64,000 bases of DNA, taken from contig CM074764.1 of the NCBI GenBank assembly GCA_037355855.1, positions 4,657,070-4,721,069 on the forward strand. The letters run 5' to 3'. Position numbers and translations under genes: made by a program. Shown piece by piece: positions 19,795 through 30,052 of this stretch (position 1 is the stretch's first letter; the number at the start of each line of letters is the position of its first letter). The notes beneath the pieces were generated by a model. The model did not search any database. It was not told where the DNA came from and saw only the letters and a list, made by a program, of their open reading frames with translations. This stretch comes from Pseudo-nitzschia pungens (Eukaryota > Bacillariophyta > Bacillariophyceae > Bacillariales > Bacillariaceae).

Positions 19795-21672
19795 ATGGGA
19801 CGACTCAGAACGAGATCGATGCGAACAACACCACCGGCAAAGGCATCCGGGATGTCGCTCATCAAGAAGAAGAAGAAGACCAATCCACCGAAAACGAAAG
19901 CGCCGAACACGAAGAAGAAGGACCAACCACAACCACAACCACAACCACAACCGCAACCACCACCGTTTTATTCGAGACTGATTCGATACGCTCCCTCGTG
20001 CAAACCAACCATGAAAGACCTCCGCGATCTCTGCCAAAAGATAATCCTCGAACAGGTCCTCCCCAACTATTGCGACTCCGTCTCCCTCGTCCGGCCGTAT
20101 TGCAACCCGGTGCGTCCCAACAACCAGACCCCGCAGGCCTTTCGCATGTTTTTTGCCAGGGATTGCTCCCCCTCCGAAACACCGGAGCGGCTGCTGCGTG
20201 CGCGCGCCACCACCACCACCGTTTCGAATTCCAACAATGACAACAACAATGACAATGACAATGACAACAACAATGACAATGACAATGACAACAACAACAA
20301 TGACGATCGTGCCGCCGCCACCGCAAACGGCCTGTGTTGCCGGCCCGCCTACGGACACCTGGCCGTCCTGCGGACAACGGGATACAATCCAACGGACGGA
20401 TCCTTTGCGGTCCGGCCCTTTACCCCCGACATGGAGAAAGCCACCGTGTTCCTGCGCGAGTTGTTGAGGGCCGAAGCAGACGAAAGCGCCAAGAAACAAG
20501 CCTCAACAACGACCGGCGACGAAAGCGACCCAAACCACCACCACCACCACCACCAAAACCCAAACGAGAAGCATCGTTGTGGCACACCGCCGGAACAATG
20601 GGACTGGAACCACATGGAGGTAAAGATCTACTCGGGTCAGGACCAGTTTCGGGATCCCTTGACCAAGGAACCCTTCCGGATCCACGACCACCGCAGCGAC
20701 GACGGCGACGGCGACGACGACGATACCGTCGGAACCAAACCCAACACCAAAAGCACCGCCGCTGCTGCCGCCAACACCAAAACCAACAAGACCAACAACA
20801 CCCGCCCCATCCGCGTCGACGCCAACAAGACCCTGGGTCTCCACAACGATTTTCGGTTCCACGACGACGGCACCCAGGACAAGGCGGACACGGCGGACGG
20901 CAGGATTCCGGTGGCAACCCTCTCGTTCGGAAGCCAGCGAACCCTGACCTTTGTCACCCTGGCCAAAGAAGTGAAACCGAAAAAATCCAACTCCAACTCG
21001 AAACCAAACTCCAAATCCAAATCCAAATCCAACTCGAAACCAAACTCCAAATCCAACTCCACGTCGTCGTTGTCCTCCTCCTCCTCCTCCTCGAGACCCA
21101 GGTGGAACACCCTGGGAAAAAAACACAACCGCACCTTTGATCTGGGGAGCGGGAGCGTCTTTGTGCTCGATCCCCGGGACGAGACCCCCAAAACGCTATT
21201 CCCGCCCGACCGGGGAACCGATACCCACGATGATGCTGCTGCTGCTCCTGCTGCTGCTACCGATGACACCGCTCCGCGCTGCTGCTACTACTACAAGACC
21301 AAGCACAAGGCCGCCTTTGCAAAGACCGACGGTTTGTCCGTGGCGCTCGTCTTTCGATCGGTCCGAGAACGATCCCTCTTTGATCGGACCACGCACGAGT
21401 GGCGCTGGGAGGCCGACCCGAAATTTTCCGAGACCGTCGGGAATTCCTGGAACAAGCGCAAGCGCCACTGGGAGGGGGTCCGACCCTTTCCCGCGGCGGT
21501 TTCCGATCGCATCCGGGCCAACATGGTCCGGACCGCGCTCGCGCTCGGCAGCGGCGGTGAAATCGGGGCGGACGAAAACGAAAACTGCGACGGCGACGGC
21601 GACGGCGACACGGAGAAGAGGACGAAGAAAGGGCCGGGTGCGACAACGGCAAGGATGCCCGGCAGGAAGTAG
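19795..21672 (+). CDS. AlkB-like 2-oxoglutarate/Fe(II) oxygenase, 625 aa
   Basis: The ATG at 19795, in an ACCACCATGG context, opens 625 residues. The conserved parts are DWNHMEVKIYSG (about 271-281), LGLHND with the HxD iron motif at H350-D352, VATLSFGSQRTLTF (about 373-386), the FDLGSGSVFVLDP strand (about 448-460), YYYKTKHKA with the distal iron His at about 504, and GLSVALVFRSVR with the 2-oxoglutarate Arg at about 521. This order is that of AlkB-type dioxygenases, which remove alkyl groups from nucleic acids or modify proteins. The first Arg of the usual RX5R motif appears to be Ser515. Low-complexity inserts (Gln-Pro, Asn-Asp, His, Ser-Lys) lie between the conserved blocks. No targeting signal is obvious. 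The coding sequence is GC-richer than its surroundings. It is the only clear non-mobile gene here. Confidence 0.75.
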   Translation: MGRLRTRSMRTTPPAKASGMSLIKKKKKTNPPKTKAPNTKKKDQPQPQPQPQPQPPPFYSRLIRYAPSCKPTMKDLRDLCQKIILEQVLPNYCDSVSLVRPYCNPVRPNNQTPQAFRMFFARDCSPSETPERLLRARATTTTVSNSNNDNNNDNDNDNNNDNDNDNNNNDDRAAATANGLCCRPAYGHLAVLRTTGYNPTDGSFAVRPFTPDMEKATVFLRELLRAEADESAKKQASTTTGDESDPNHHHHHHQNPNEKHRCGTPPEQWDWNHMEVKIYSGQDQFRDPLTKEPFRIHDHRSDDGDGDDDDTVGTKPNTKSTAAAAANTKTNKTNNTRPIRVDANKTLGLHNDFRFHDDGTQDKADTADGRIPVATLSFGSQRTLTFVTLAKEVKPKKSNSNSKPNSKSKSKSNSKPNSKSNSTSSLSSSSSSSRPRWNTLGKKHNRTFDLGSGSVFVLDPRDETPKTLFPPDRGTDTHDDAAAAPAAATDDTAPRCCYYYKTKHKAAFAKTDGLSVALVFRSVRERSLFDRTTHEWRWEADPKFSETVGNSWNKRKRHWEGVRPFPAAVSDRIRANMVRTALALGSGGEIGADENENCDGDGDGDTEKRTKKGPGATTARMPGRK

Positions 21673-22316
21673 CGAGTTGCTGCTTCGTTGTATTTGTTTG
21701 TTTATTGAGTAACTACGTGTACCGTACACGTAGGAACAGTAAAAAAAGTAAGGTTATTCGTTTGAGTAAGTTAGCATATAATTGTTAGTAGTAGTAGTAG
21801 TAGTAGTAGTAGTAAGGTCTTAGTATGTATTTGTCCACCGTCTCTTCCGTGAGTGTGCCGGGGCATCACCTCGACTCGTCGCACTCCCGGAACCGCCGTG
21901 TCATCGAGATGCTCGCACGACATTGCGAACTTGCGAGGATGCGGTGGTTGCCGTTCGGTCGGCAATTCGTACGGTAAGGTTAGGAAATCCATCCATCCAT
22001 CCATCCATGAAAGTTCGAAACCGACGGTGGTTGGTTGGAACCACTGACTGGCAGCAACAACACCACTGCGGCACGGGCAAATCGTGAGACTCCGGAGGAT
22101 GCGGTTCGAACCGAGCGCTGTTGCGTGCACTAATTTTAATTAATTACAGTAATTAATTACGATACTTGGATACTACCGGTAGCTAATGACGTAACCTTAC
22201 GAATCTTACGGGATGCACTCCCCGAGTGGAGGCACACAACGGAATCGATGGATCGATCGGCGTGTGATTCTTTCCTTACGGTAATCTTACCGTAGTGTAC
22301 ACGTAACTTACCGCAC
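21673..22316. other. Host intergenic region downstream of the oxygenase gene
   Basis: No gene is seen. It contains a (TAG)n microsatellite at about 21786-21812, a short (CATC)n run near 21990-22008 echoing the upstream one, and CGTACACG words. Confidence 0.45.
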
Positions 22317-22523
22317 TGAGTCTGCGGGAAATCATGTTTTCCTACAATTGGTCCTCCAAAAAACATGTGTTGAGGGAATCGAAACTACATTTAAGGGGGA
22401 AAAAATGAAGAAATTCCCGCAGAAGCAATAAAAATTCCCACAGAACCAAAAACGCTCCCGCAGAAGCAGCAAACGCTCCCGCAGACTGCGGGAAAGTGCC
22501 CAAAAAACTGGACCAGCATATAA

Positions 22524-22640
22524 AAAATTGGAGCAAGCTTAAATACACTGGAGTAAGCTTAAATACACTGGATCAAGCTTAAATAAATTGGATCAAGGCT
22601 TGAATACACTGGAGCAAGCTCAAACAAATTGGAGTAAGGT
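22524..22640. repeat. 20-bp tandem array TTGGAGCAAGCTTAAATACA
   Basis: There are about five and a half degenerate units of 20-21 bp with variants GGAGTAAGCTT and GGATCAAGCTT. Confidence 0.8.
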
Positions 22641-22860
22641 TACGTACCGTAGCGGAGTTTTGGCGAGCTTTCGAAATGCGATTCAAATGTTGTTGTTGCA
22701 GCTTCTCTGTTGTCAATTTGAACGTAATTCAGTGTAGGATCTAGTCTTCTTACTTTTTTGACACCAACACACCTCTGCTTCAAATTCGACCAGGACCATG
22801 GTGGTTGCCCAAATCCTGTTGCAACAGGTCCTTTGAACCCATTTTTTGTCGATTGCTGTA
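22640..22860 (-). repeat. Dispersed repeat module, copy 1
   Basis: On the minus strand this reads GGGTTCAAAGGACCTGTTGC, ...GGATTTGGGCAACCACCATGG and ...GTTGGTGTCAAAAAAG. It matches 23815-23960 (plus) and 25190-25400 (minus). The function is unknown. Confidence 0.7.
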
Positions 22861-23609
22861 TATTGTCGCGTTGTTGTAGTATATTGTCATGTTGTAGTAT
22901 ATTGTCGATTGCTTGCTGTACTAGTGTTTTGATGTTACCATCAGCAAAATTATGAGCTGCTGTTTGCTGTTGCTGTTTGTTGCTGTTTGCTGTTGTTTGC
23001 TGCTGTTTGCTGGAGTGGATCGATTGATCCACTCGTGTTTCGCATTTCCGACTTTCATGTACCGGTATGTTCGATATCCAGACATGTAGAGCTACAATAG
23101 CTAAAGAGAGGTCCAACACCTCTGAGTCCCAGCAGTTCTTCTATACTTTGCAGCGCCTGTCGACTTCAATCCCACCATCTAGACGTCCAAGGTTTTCTAT
23201 TGTACCTATGTTCGATATCCACCAATGGAGATGGATATAATCGATTCCCACAAGTGTTTGATACTTAAGACGTGGGAGTGACACGCGAGCGACATGGGAG
23301 TGATCGACTGCCAGCAGCGCTATTGGGTACAATCAAAAACCTATTTCGAAGCAACTGGAGCAACACTAATTCATTATTTCTATTTTTGCAACTCTGTAAA
23401 AGAAAATCTAAACTACCACTAAGGAATACAACCAAATCGACAATCGACCATGGTGGAGACGCGACAATCGACAATGGTGGTAGGGACACTGGACACGCAA
23501 GCTGAAGACGTGACAATCAGCAACTGGTGGAGACGCGACAACTGGTGGTGGAGACACAAATCGACTTTTTGCTATGGAGGTCACTTTTCCAGCAAAAAAA
23601 AAGGGCTCA

Positions 23610-23990
23610 AACACACTCTCGATGCAAGGGGTACTCTGGACAAGGAAAATGGGTTCAATGGGTGTGTTGCAACAGGATTTGGGGTCGTTGTTGTTCACCA
23701 TGGTGGAATCGTCGGATTGTCGAATTCCCGTCGTTGTCGGCGAATAAGAAGCAGTTCGAAAAATCACGCTCCGTGGTCAATTTTCCAGCCAAAAAAGGCC
23801 CTAGACCTCAGAATGAAGCAAGGGTTACTCTGGACAACAAAATTGGGTTCAAAGGAGCTGTTGCAACAGGATTTGGGCAACCACCATGGTACCGGTCGAA
23901 ATGAGAAGTGGTGGTGTGTTGGTGTGGAAAAAAAGACTAGATCCTACAGGTACTCTAAATTACGTGGAAATTTGTACTACAAGTACAGAG
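23610..23990 (+). repeat. Dispersed repeat module, tandem pair
   Basis: The module occurs twice: at about 23610-23690 (CTCGATGCAAGGGGTACTC, CAACAGGATTTGGGG) and at about 23815-23960 (full length). Open frames across it are not conserved between copies, so it is treated as a repeat rather than a gene. Confidence 0.65.
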
Positions 23991-24115
23991 TTTTTCTGTT
24001 GCGCATGTAAGTTAAGCCTTACCGAAAGCTCGCCAAAACTCTGCTAATTACTCCAATTTGTTTACTCCGCATATTCAGGATAGTTCGAGTGGTGTATTGT
24101 GTATTAGTACTTCAT

Positions 24116-24270
24116 TTAGCCGTTCCCTCAGGGTTAAAAACATTCCCTCAGAGTTAAAAAACATTCCCTCAGAGTTAAAAACATTCCCTCAGCCTTCAGA
24201 ACGTTCCCTCAGCGTCCAAAACGCTCCCATAGAAGCAAAAAACCCTCCCACAGAAGCAAAAAAAACGTTC
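24116..24270. repeat. 20-bp tandem array ACATTCCCTCAGAGTTAAAA
   Basis: There are about seven degenerate units based on TTCCCTCAG, drifting into CTCCCACAGAAGCAAAA. It leads into the first hairpin. Confidence 0.75.
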
Positions 24271-24273
24271 CTT

Positions 24274-24368
24274 CAGCTGAGGGAAAAAAAACAAATTCCC
24301 GCAGCCACCAATTTTGAACCCAAAAAAAATTTGGTGGCTGCGGGAATTTGTTTTTTTTCCCTCAGCTG
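24274..24368. repeat. Long hairpin 1 (arms ~42 bp)
   Basis: The left arm 24274-24315 (CAGCTGAGGG...CCACCAATTTT) pairs with 24327-24368, with one extra T in the right arm and a loop of about 11 nt. Confidence 0.92.
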
Positions 24369-24450
24369 CAGAGTTTTTCCATTTTGAGGGAGAAACGGTA
24401 ATTCTTGAAGGAAAATTGGATCATACTACATACGTATCGCTATGACGTAC

Positions 24451-24555
24451 TGAGTCTGCGGGAATTTATAATTTTTCACGAAAGTGGTACAAATATTTGG
24501 GGAACCAAAATATTTGTACCACTTTCGTGAAAAATTATATATTCCCGCAGACTCA
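24451..24555. repeat. Long hairpin 2 (arms ~50 bp)
   Basis: The left arm 24451-24500 (TGAGTCTGCGGG...AAATATTTGG) pairs with 24505-24555, with a single one-base bulge and a 4-nt loop. Its outer ends are TGAGTCTGCGGGAA and its inverse. Confidence 0.92.
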
Positions 24556-25189
24556 CTGTTCCGAAGAACTACGCTAAGGTTTAGGTACGTTACCGTACCG
24601 TACGAAGCAAACGAGTGAGCCGTGGGAGGGAGCGCTGCGGAAGGCGCCGAGCCGGGCTCGATCGGATCGAAACCAAAGGAAGGAAGGAAGGAACTCGCTG
24701 GTGGTGTCGTCTCCTACACGTACGGTACACGTACACTTACACGTACACGTAATCCGTAATCTTACACGTAAAGGTACAAGTAACGGTACACGTAAAGGTA
24801 CACGTAGACGTAGACATACAAATAATACTACGGATCCCCTAACAATTGATTTTAGAAATTATTAATTAAAAAACGGAAATTAACAGAGATTAAGGAACAC
24901 GCAACTTACCAAAAAAAAAGAACCTTGACCCCATGCTTACCAAAAAATTGACTCACAGTTTAGAGATTACTGAAACCCCTTTGACTGTCGTCATTGGGTG
25001 CTATTGACTCACCTAAAGGGGGATTGAAAAACTAGTTTATTAGATCTATTTTTGTGAGGACTCAATTGTTCTTCGGTTCTTTGATTCTTCCCTTCTTTTC
25101 CGAAAACAACAGGTGACACTGGGACAGTCCCTGTTCAAGCCCAAATGAAAGGTACTACAGAATTCCTATCAGCTGATCCCCTGCCTTTT
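24556..25189. other. Intergenic, CACGTA-word region
   Basis: The stretch at about 24710-24815 is dominated by degenerate (ACACGTA)n and GGTACACGTA words. The rest is AT-rich with no gene seen. Confidence 0.45.
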
Positions 25190-25419
25190 TAAGAAGAAAA
25201 AAAAGCTTTTTTACGTCGATTTGACATAAACTTCGAAAATTCTCTAGTACTCGATTTGAACGTAATTTAGTGTAGGCTCCAGTCTTCTTCTTTTTTGACA
25301 CCAACACACCACTCCTTCTCATTTCGACCGGGACCATGGTGGTTGCCCAAATCCTGCTGTTGCAACAGCTCCTTTGAACCCATTTTTCTTGTCCAGAGCA
25401 ATCCTTGCATCGAGAGTGT
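25190..25419 (-). repeat. Dispersed repeat module, copy 3
   Basis: On the minus strand it starts CACTCTCGATGCAAGG next to the LTR end at 25420 and matches the modules at 22640-22860 and 23610-23990. Confidence 0.7.
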
Positions 25420-25601
25420 TGCCATACCCCGGGTCTACTAGTGATTAGAATAGTAGTGATATGCAAATTGTGAGCTCTATCGGTTAGTCTATATGCTACA
25501 GTTCTAAGAGCTGTTGTTTTTATCCTTATCCTTAATCCAGTCCCGAGTGGGCTCGTGACTGTATTCTGGTGCACGGCATGCTCCTCCATGGAACTGTTAC
25601 A
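25420..25601 (-). repeat. 3' LTR (family E) of the decayed minus-strand gypsy element
   Basis: On the minus strand it begins TGTAACAGTTCC at 25601 and ends GGGGTATGGCA at 25420 (182 bp). It directly follows the integrase stop at 25607, the place expected for a 3' LTR. It is shared with 1-219 and 3358-3552. Confidence 0.65.
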
Positions 25602-25606
25602 TTTAG

Positions 25607-25816
25607 TTATTCCTCCATTTTAGTGCTATCTCTGCAATAATGGGGGTGGACTCTCCTAATGTTAACCCGGTCGGTTACAAAGGGAGCAGTTTCAATAGTT
25701 ACAGTTCCATTGTCATGGGCCTTGAGCACCTTGTAAGGTCCTTGTCATGGGAAGGATAGTTTCGGAATGATGCCCTTCCTTTCCAGGGTGACATAGTCTC
25801 CTTCCTTATAGACATG
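25607..25816 (-). pseudogene. pol: Gypsy integrase C-terminus with GPY module (decayed)
   Basis: The minus strand encodes YKEGDYVTLERKG, then an in-frame TGA at about 25745 just before QGPYKVLKAHDNGTVTI, and ends at a stop at 25607. QGPYKV is the GPY/F module of Ty3/gypsy integrases. The preceding residue is lost to the TGA. This piece continues the integrase at 31802-32601; the transposon derivative at 25817-31801 lies between them. Confidence 0.85.
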
Positions 25817-26366
25817 CGTCCGAAAACTGTTTCGCGACCCCTCCCAACAATTTATTTAGGGGGGTCGCGATTTATTCCTGGCTCATTTTGACGTAGCTCG
25901 ATTCCTAGCTCTCTCGCGATTCGCAACCTCAATCGCGACCCAGTTACTACCTCAATTACGAGAAAAAAAAATAAAATTCAAACTCGACCCAATTTTTTTT
26001 TAAGACTCAAATATTTTTTCTTCAGTCACTTAATCAAATTAATCAACCCCATTCTAATTTCTCGTGCCTTTTTCAAAAAAATTAATTCTTTTTTTTTGAA
26101 CACGGCACAAATTATTTCCCGGCACACCCCTCAAGAAATTCCAGCATACATTCAAAAAATTCTTCACAAAAATTATGGACTACTTCAGAAATCGCGACCC
26201 CTCTCCTCACACGAATTGCGACCCTCCCCTAAGAAATTTTGGATTAATGTGATGCAAAACCAGTCAATCTTTCAAAAAAATTTTAGAATTTATAGTAACA
26301 ATTTTATTCTCAATTCGTTTTTTCTCATTCCCACCACCACACAAATTTACTTCCTACGTCATATTT

Positions 26367-26600
26367 GAGTTGCGATCCCATCATATTTCAGTTGCGATCC
26401 CATCATATTGCGTCGTTGCTCTTCGCTTCAATTGTCTTTGTCGTCGTCTTTGTAATCGTCATTGCTCTTCGCTTCGATTGTCTTTGTTGTCGTCCTTGAA
26501 ATTGTCGTTGCTCTTTGCTTTGATCGTCTTCGTCGTCCTTGAAATCGTCATTGCTCTTCGCTTCGATTGTCTTCGTCGTCCCTCCTTGTCCTCTTGATCG
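26367..26600. repeat. GTTGCGATCCCATCATATTTCA units and CTTCG-rich tract
   Basis: Two ~23-bp GTTGCGATCCCATCATATT units are followed by repeated TTGCTCTTCGCTTCGATTGTC with period about 45-50 bp. The latter is the inverse of a repeat at 29860-29960 in the same element. Confidence 0.7.
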
Positions 26601-26623
26601 TAATCAACGAAAGTCTATTTCAA

Positions 26624-26810
26624 TCAGTTGTTCCGCCAAAACTCTGAAACCTCCTCTTCCTCTGTATCTGATTCTGAAGGTACCAAATCGGGGTTAAACA
26701 ATTCCTCATCCGAATCTGAATCTGAATCTGAATCAGAACCAGCATCACCAGCATCCTCATCCTCATTCCCAGGAGGATTATTGGCTGCAGCTTCAGACTC
26801 GGCAACGGCA
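26624..26810 (-). pseudogene. Divergent C-terminal fragment of gene c
   Basis: The minus strand encodes an acidic Ser/Asp/Glu tail ending SESDTEEEEVSEFWRNN at a stop at 26624. The terminal block matches the gene c ends at 14328 and 53262, while the acidic stretch before it differs. Its orientation is opposite to gene c in the full copies. It abuts a second left terminal repeat at 26811. Confidence 0.8.
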
Positions 26811-26865
26811 CGTCCGAAAACTGGTTCGCGACCCCTCTCAAGAATTTATATGGGGGGGTCGTCGG
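26811..26865. repeat. Second internal left terminal repeat
   Basis: CGTCCGAAAACTGGTTCGCGACCC recurs here inside the derivative, followed by the AAGAATTTAT and GGGGGGGTCG seen at other left ends. It is a relic of a nested insertion or a template-switch rearrangement. Confidence 0.85.
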
Positions 26866-27080
26866 TTGCGATCCCATCATATTTGAGTTGCGATCCCATC
26901 ATAATTCATAAGTTGTGATCGCATCATATTTCAGTTGCGATCACATCATATTTGAATTGGGATCCCATCATATTTCAGTTGCGATTGCATCATATTTTAG
27001 TTGTAATCGCATTATGTGTCAGTTGCCCCGTCGCATCATTTTCTGTCGCATCATTTTTCAGTTGCCCCGTCGCATTAAAG
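26866..27080. repeat. GTTGCGATC-CATCATATTT short-unit array
   Basis: About nine degenerate ~23-bp units based on GTTGCGATCNCATCATATTTCA, the same unit as at 26367-26410 across the inserted segment. Confidence 0.75.
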
Positions 27081-27734
27081 TTGATTCTTCCCTATCAGTA
27101 GCAAGCAGGCAACTCAATGCAGAATTAGAATAATTGAAATCCATTATCAATACCCCAGATCTTGATGCGCTTCACTCACCGTTGCATTATATTTCATTTG
27201 CCGTTGCATCCTACTTCATCAGCAGTTGCGGTCGCCTCCCTATTAGGAGGAGCAAACAGGCAAGTCAATGATGCACATTTAGAACAACAATCAAAATCCA
27301 TGATTAAGTAATACCTCCTCCAACCTCCTTGATGTGGTTCACTTACCATTTCCATCTCATTAGTACATTTCAGTTGCCGTCTTTCTTGTTCCATTTCGAC
27401 CCAAAATTATGTGAAGTAAGATTTACGACACATGCATTTTCTGTCATGCATTTATTTGCTGAGAATTGATTTCTTCTACATGATTGCAGTAGAGTTACTA
27501 CTAGTAGTATGTACAGTACTGAAGTAATACTAGTAGAAACCAGTAGAAACCTGATGGTGATATCGCGCGCCACCTAAACCACAGAGAGCCAGCCCTGCTG
27601 CGCCATAATTTTGGACTACCTCTTATGTACTACTACATACGCACTGCATTAGTATGTAGCAGCAGTGTATAACTGTACTACTAGTACTACAAGCAGCAAG
27701 AATAGTACTACCTCAGTGAATATACCATCAAATC

Positions 27735-28960
27735 AAATATCTGAATGAATGTGGCCAATCTTTGTGTGATTCCAGTGTGAATATTCCTCATCCTATCCAT
27801 GAGGCAAGACTATTCAAAAAGAAGTATTCAAAAATCACCAATAATTTGGGTGTCACCACTGAATAATTAATATTTGGCCCACTACTGCGGAATTTACTAG
27901 AAAAAAGTACCAAATCACATATCTGAATGAATCTGGCCAATAGTTGTGTGATTCCAGTGTGAATGTTCCTCATCCTATGCATGGGCAAGAGTATTCAAAA
28001 AGAAGTATTCCAAAAGCACCAATAATTTGGGTGTCACCACTGAATAATTAATATTTGGTCCACTACTGCGGAATTTACTAGAAAAAATTACCAAATCACA
28101 TATCTGAATGAATCTGGCCAATATTTGTGTGATTCCAGTGTGAATATTCCTCATCCTATGCATGGGCAAGAGTATGCGAAATGAAGTATTCCAAAAGCAC
28201 CAATAATTTGGGTGTCACCACTGAATAATTAATATTTGTTCCACTACTGCGGAATTTACTAGAAAAAATTACCAAATCACATATCTGAATGAATCTGGCC
28301 AATATTTGTGTGATTCCAGTGTGAATATTTCTCATCCTGTGCATGGGCAAGAGTATGCAAAAAGAAGTAGTATTCAAAAATCACCTATAATTTGGGTGTC
28401 ACCACTGAATAATTAATATTTGTTCCACTACTGCGGAATTTACTAGAAAAAATTACCAAATCACATATCAGAATGAATCTGGCCAATATTTGTGTGATTC
28501 CAGTGTGAATATTCCTCATCCTATCCATGGGCAAGACTATTCAAAAAGAAGTATTCAAAAATCACCAATAATTTGGATGTCACCACAGAATAATTTATAT
28601 TTGGTTAACTACTGGAGAATTTACTAGAAAAAAGTACCAAATCACATATCAGAATGAATCTGGCCAATATTTGTGTGATTCCAGTGTGAATATTCCTCAT
28701 CCTGTGCATGGGCAAGACTATGCAAAAAGAAGTATTCAAAAATCACCAATAATTTGGATGTCACCACTGAATAATTAATATTTGGCCCAGTACCGCAGCA
28801 TTTAGTAGAAACTGCTGTAAAATCAAATATGTGAATGAATCTAGTCAATATTTTGTGATTCCAGTGTGAATATTTCTCATCCTATGCATGGGCAAGAGTA
28901 TGCAAAAAGAAGTATTCAAAAATCACCAATGGTATGGATGTCACCATTGAATAACTGAAT
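27735..28960. repeat. ~182-bp tandem array of the derivative
   Basis: GATTCCAGTGTGAATATT recurs near 27769, 27950, 28131, 28311, 28496, 28677 and 28856, giving about seven units of 181-185 bp. The unit length equals that of the array in the full copies but the sequence differs, apart from the word CACTGAATAAT (inverse of ATTATTCAGTG). Confidence 0.85.
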
Positions 28961-29379
28961 AGATCACCTGGTGACAAATGCTTCGCAGCAAAAATATTTC
29001 TATTGCATCGTGATGTAGCAAAAGACATTCCCATGATGAGACTTGAACCAACAACACCACATTACAGGCCTGCCAAAGTGCCACTATTACTGTTGGCTAC
29101 TGCTAATGAGGGGGTCTTGCCATGTTATAATGCCACTATGGGGAAGGCTCTAATATGTACCAGCAGTAATATGTACTGTCTATACGTACTTTCGGTACGT
29201 ACTACTAGGTACGGGCATGTACTCACCACCAGTCATTTTTTGTTGTACTCAGCCAGTAGACTCACTACCAGAATCTACGTACTACATTGATGTCATTTTT
29301 TTCACTCAGCCTGTACACCCAGTACTGTAGACTACTACTGTAACGTACGACAACATAGTGGTGAATTTTGAGATTCAAC

Positions 29380-30040
29380 GTATCCTGTATTTTCCGCCCC
29401 ACATCTCCCTCGTGAAGGATGTGTCATAATTTTCATTTTCGTTTCGGCCTTGGAATTTTCTGGCCGGTCCAGTTGAAAGTGAACCACGAGGCGCCTGGTA
29501 CCATCTTGGAGAGACAAACGGCAAAGAAAGTATAGAACTGATCACTCTTGAAATCCTTGTTACCGTTTTCTTTTGCTATCAAGGTAGGGTGGGCTGCAGT
29601 CCTCGAATCACCTGGCTTACCCAGATATCTACGAGTACGATGTGCGAACGAACCTGCAGAGGACGACAAAGACGATCGGAACAACGAAGACCGAAGACAC
29701 TAAAAGGTATGACGAAGGTACGATCGTAGAAGAGGGGGACGACGATGACGAGCGAGCTGACGACGACGACCGGGACGACGATGACGACCGGGACGACGAT
29801 GACGACTAACCGCCCGTTGTTTATTTTGTACAACCGTAGAACCACACACAGATCGTAGCAAAGAGCAACGACGAAGACGATCGAAGCGAAGAGCAACGAC
29901 GACTTCAAGGACGACAAACACGATCGAAACGAAGAGCAACGACGATTTCAAGGACGACGACGACGACGAACGACAAACGACCGATACGATTGTTGAAGAG
30001 GGGAACGGCCGATACGATCGAAAGACGGCGATAGTTCTTT
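29380..30040. other. Conserved promoter-like segment and GACGAC-rich tract
   Basis: The segment from 29390 (TTTTCCGCCCCACATCTCCC...) corresponds to about 10395-10670 and 49450-49720 of the full copies, up to TACCTGGCTTACCCAGATAT-like sequence. It is followed by GACGACGATGACGACCGGG repeats and AAGAGCAACGACGA repeats. Confidence 0.6.
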
Positions 30041-30052
30041 AAAAATATTCTC

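Larger units (their letters stand above)
22317..24555. mobile_element. Putative non-autonomous foldback-type element
   Basis: The region starts TGAGTCTGCGGGAA (22317-22330) and ends with its exact inverse (24542-24555). Inside are words such as TTCCCGCAG, CTCCCGCAGAAGC and TTCCCTCAG, a 20-bp array at each side, and two large hairpins near the right end. No transposase is present. A target duplication is not evident, so it may be several small elements rather than one. Confidence 0.4.

Noticed and set aside
20153..21729. Several other long frames in the oxygenase gene on both strands
   Set aside because: GC-rich, low-complexity shadows; only the 19795 frame carries ordered oxygenase motifs.
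23450..24010. 186-aa plus-strand frame
   Set aside because: It runs through two copies of the dispersed module; the frame is not kept in the other module copies.
22500..24300. Possible CRISPR-like array from the 20-bp and ~30-bp periodic repeats
   Set aside because: Units are contiguous with no unique spacers, degenerate, and the genome is eukaryotic.
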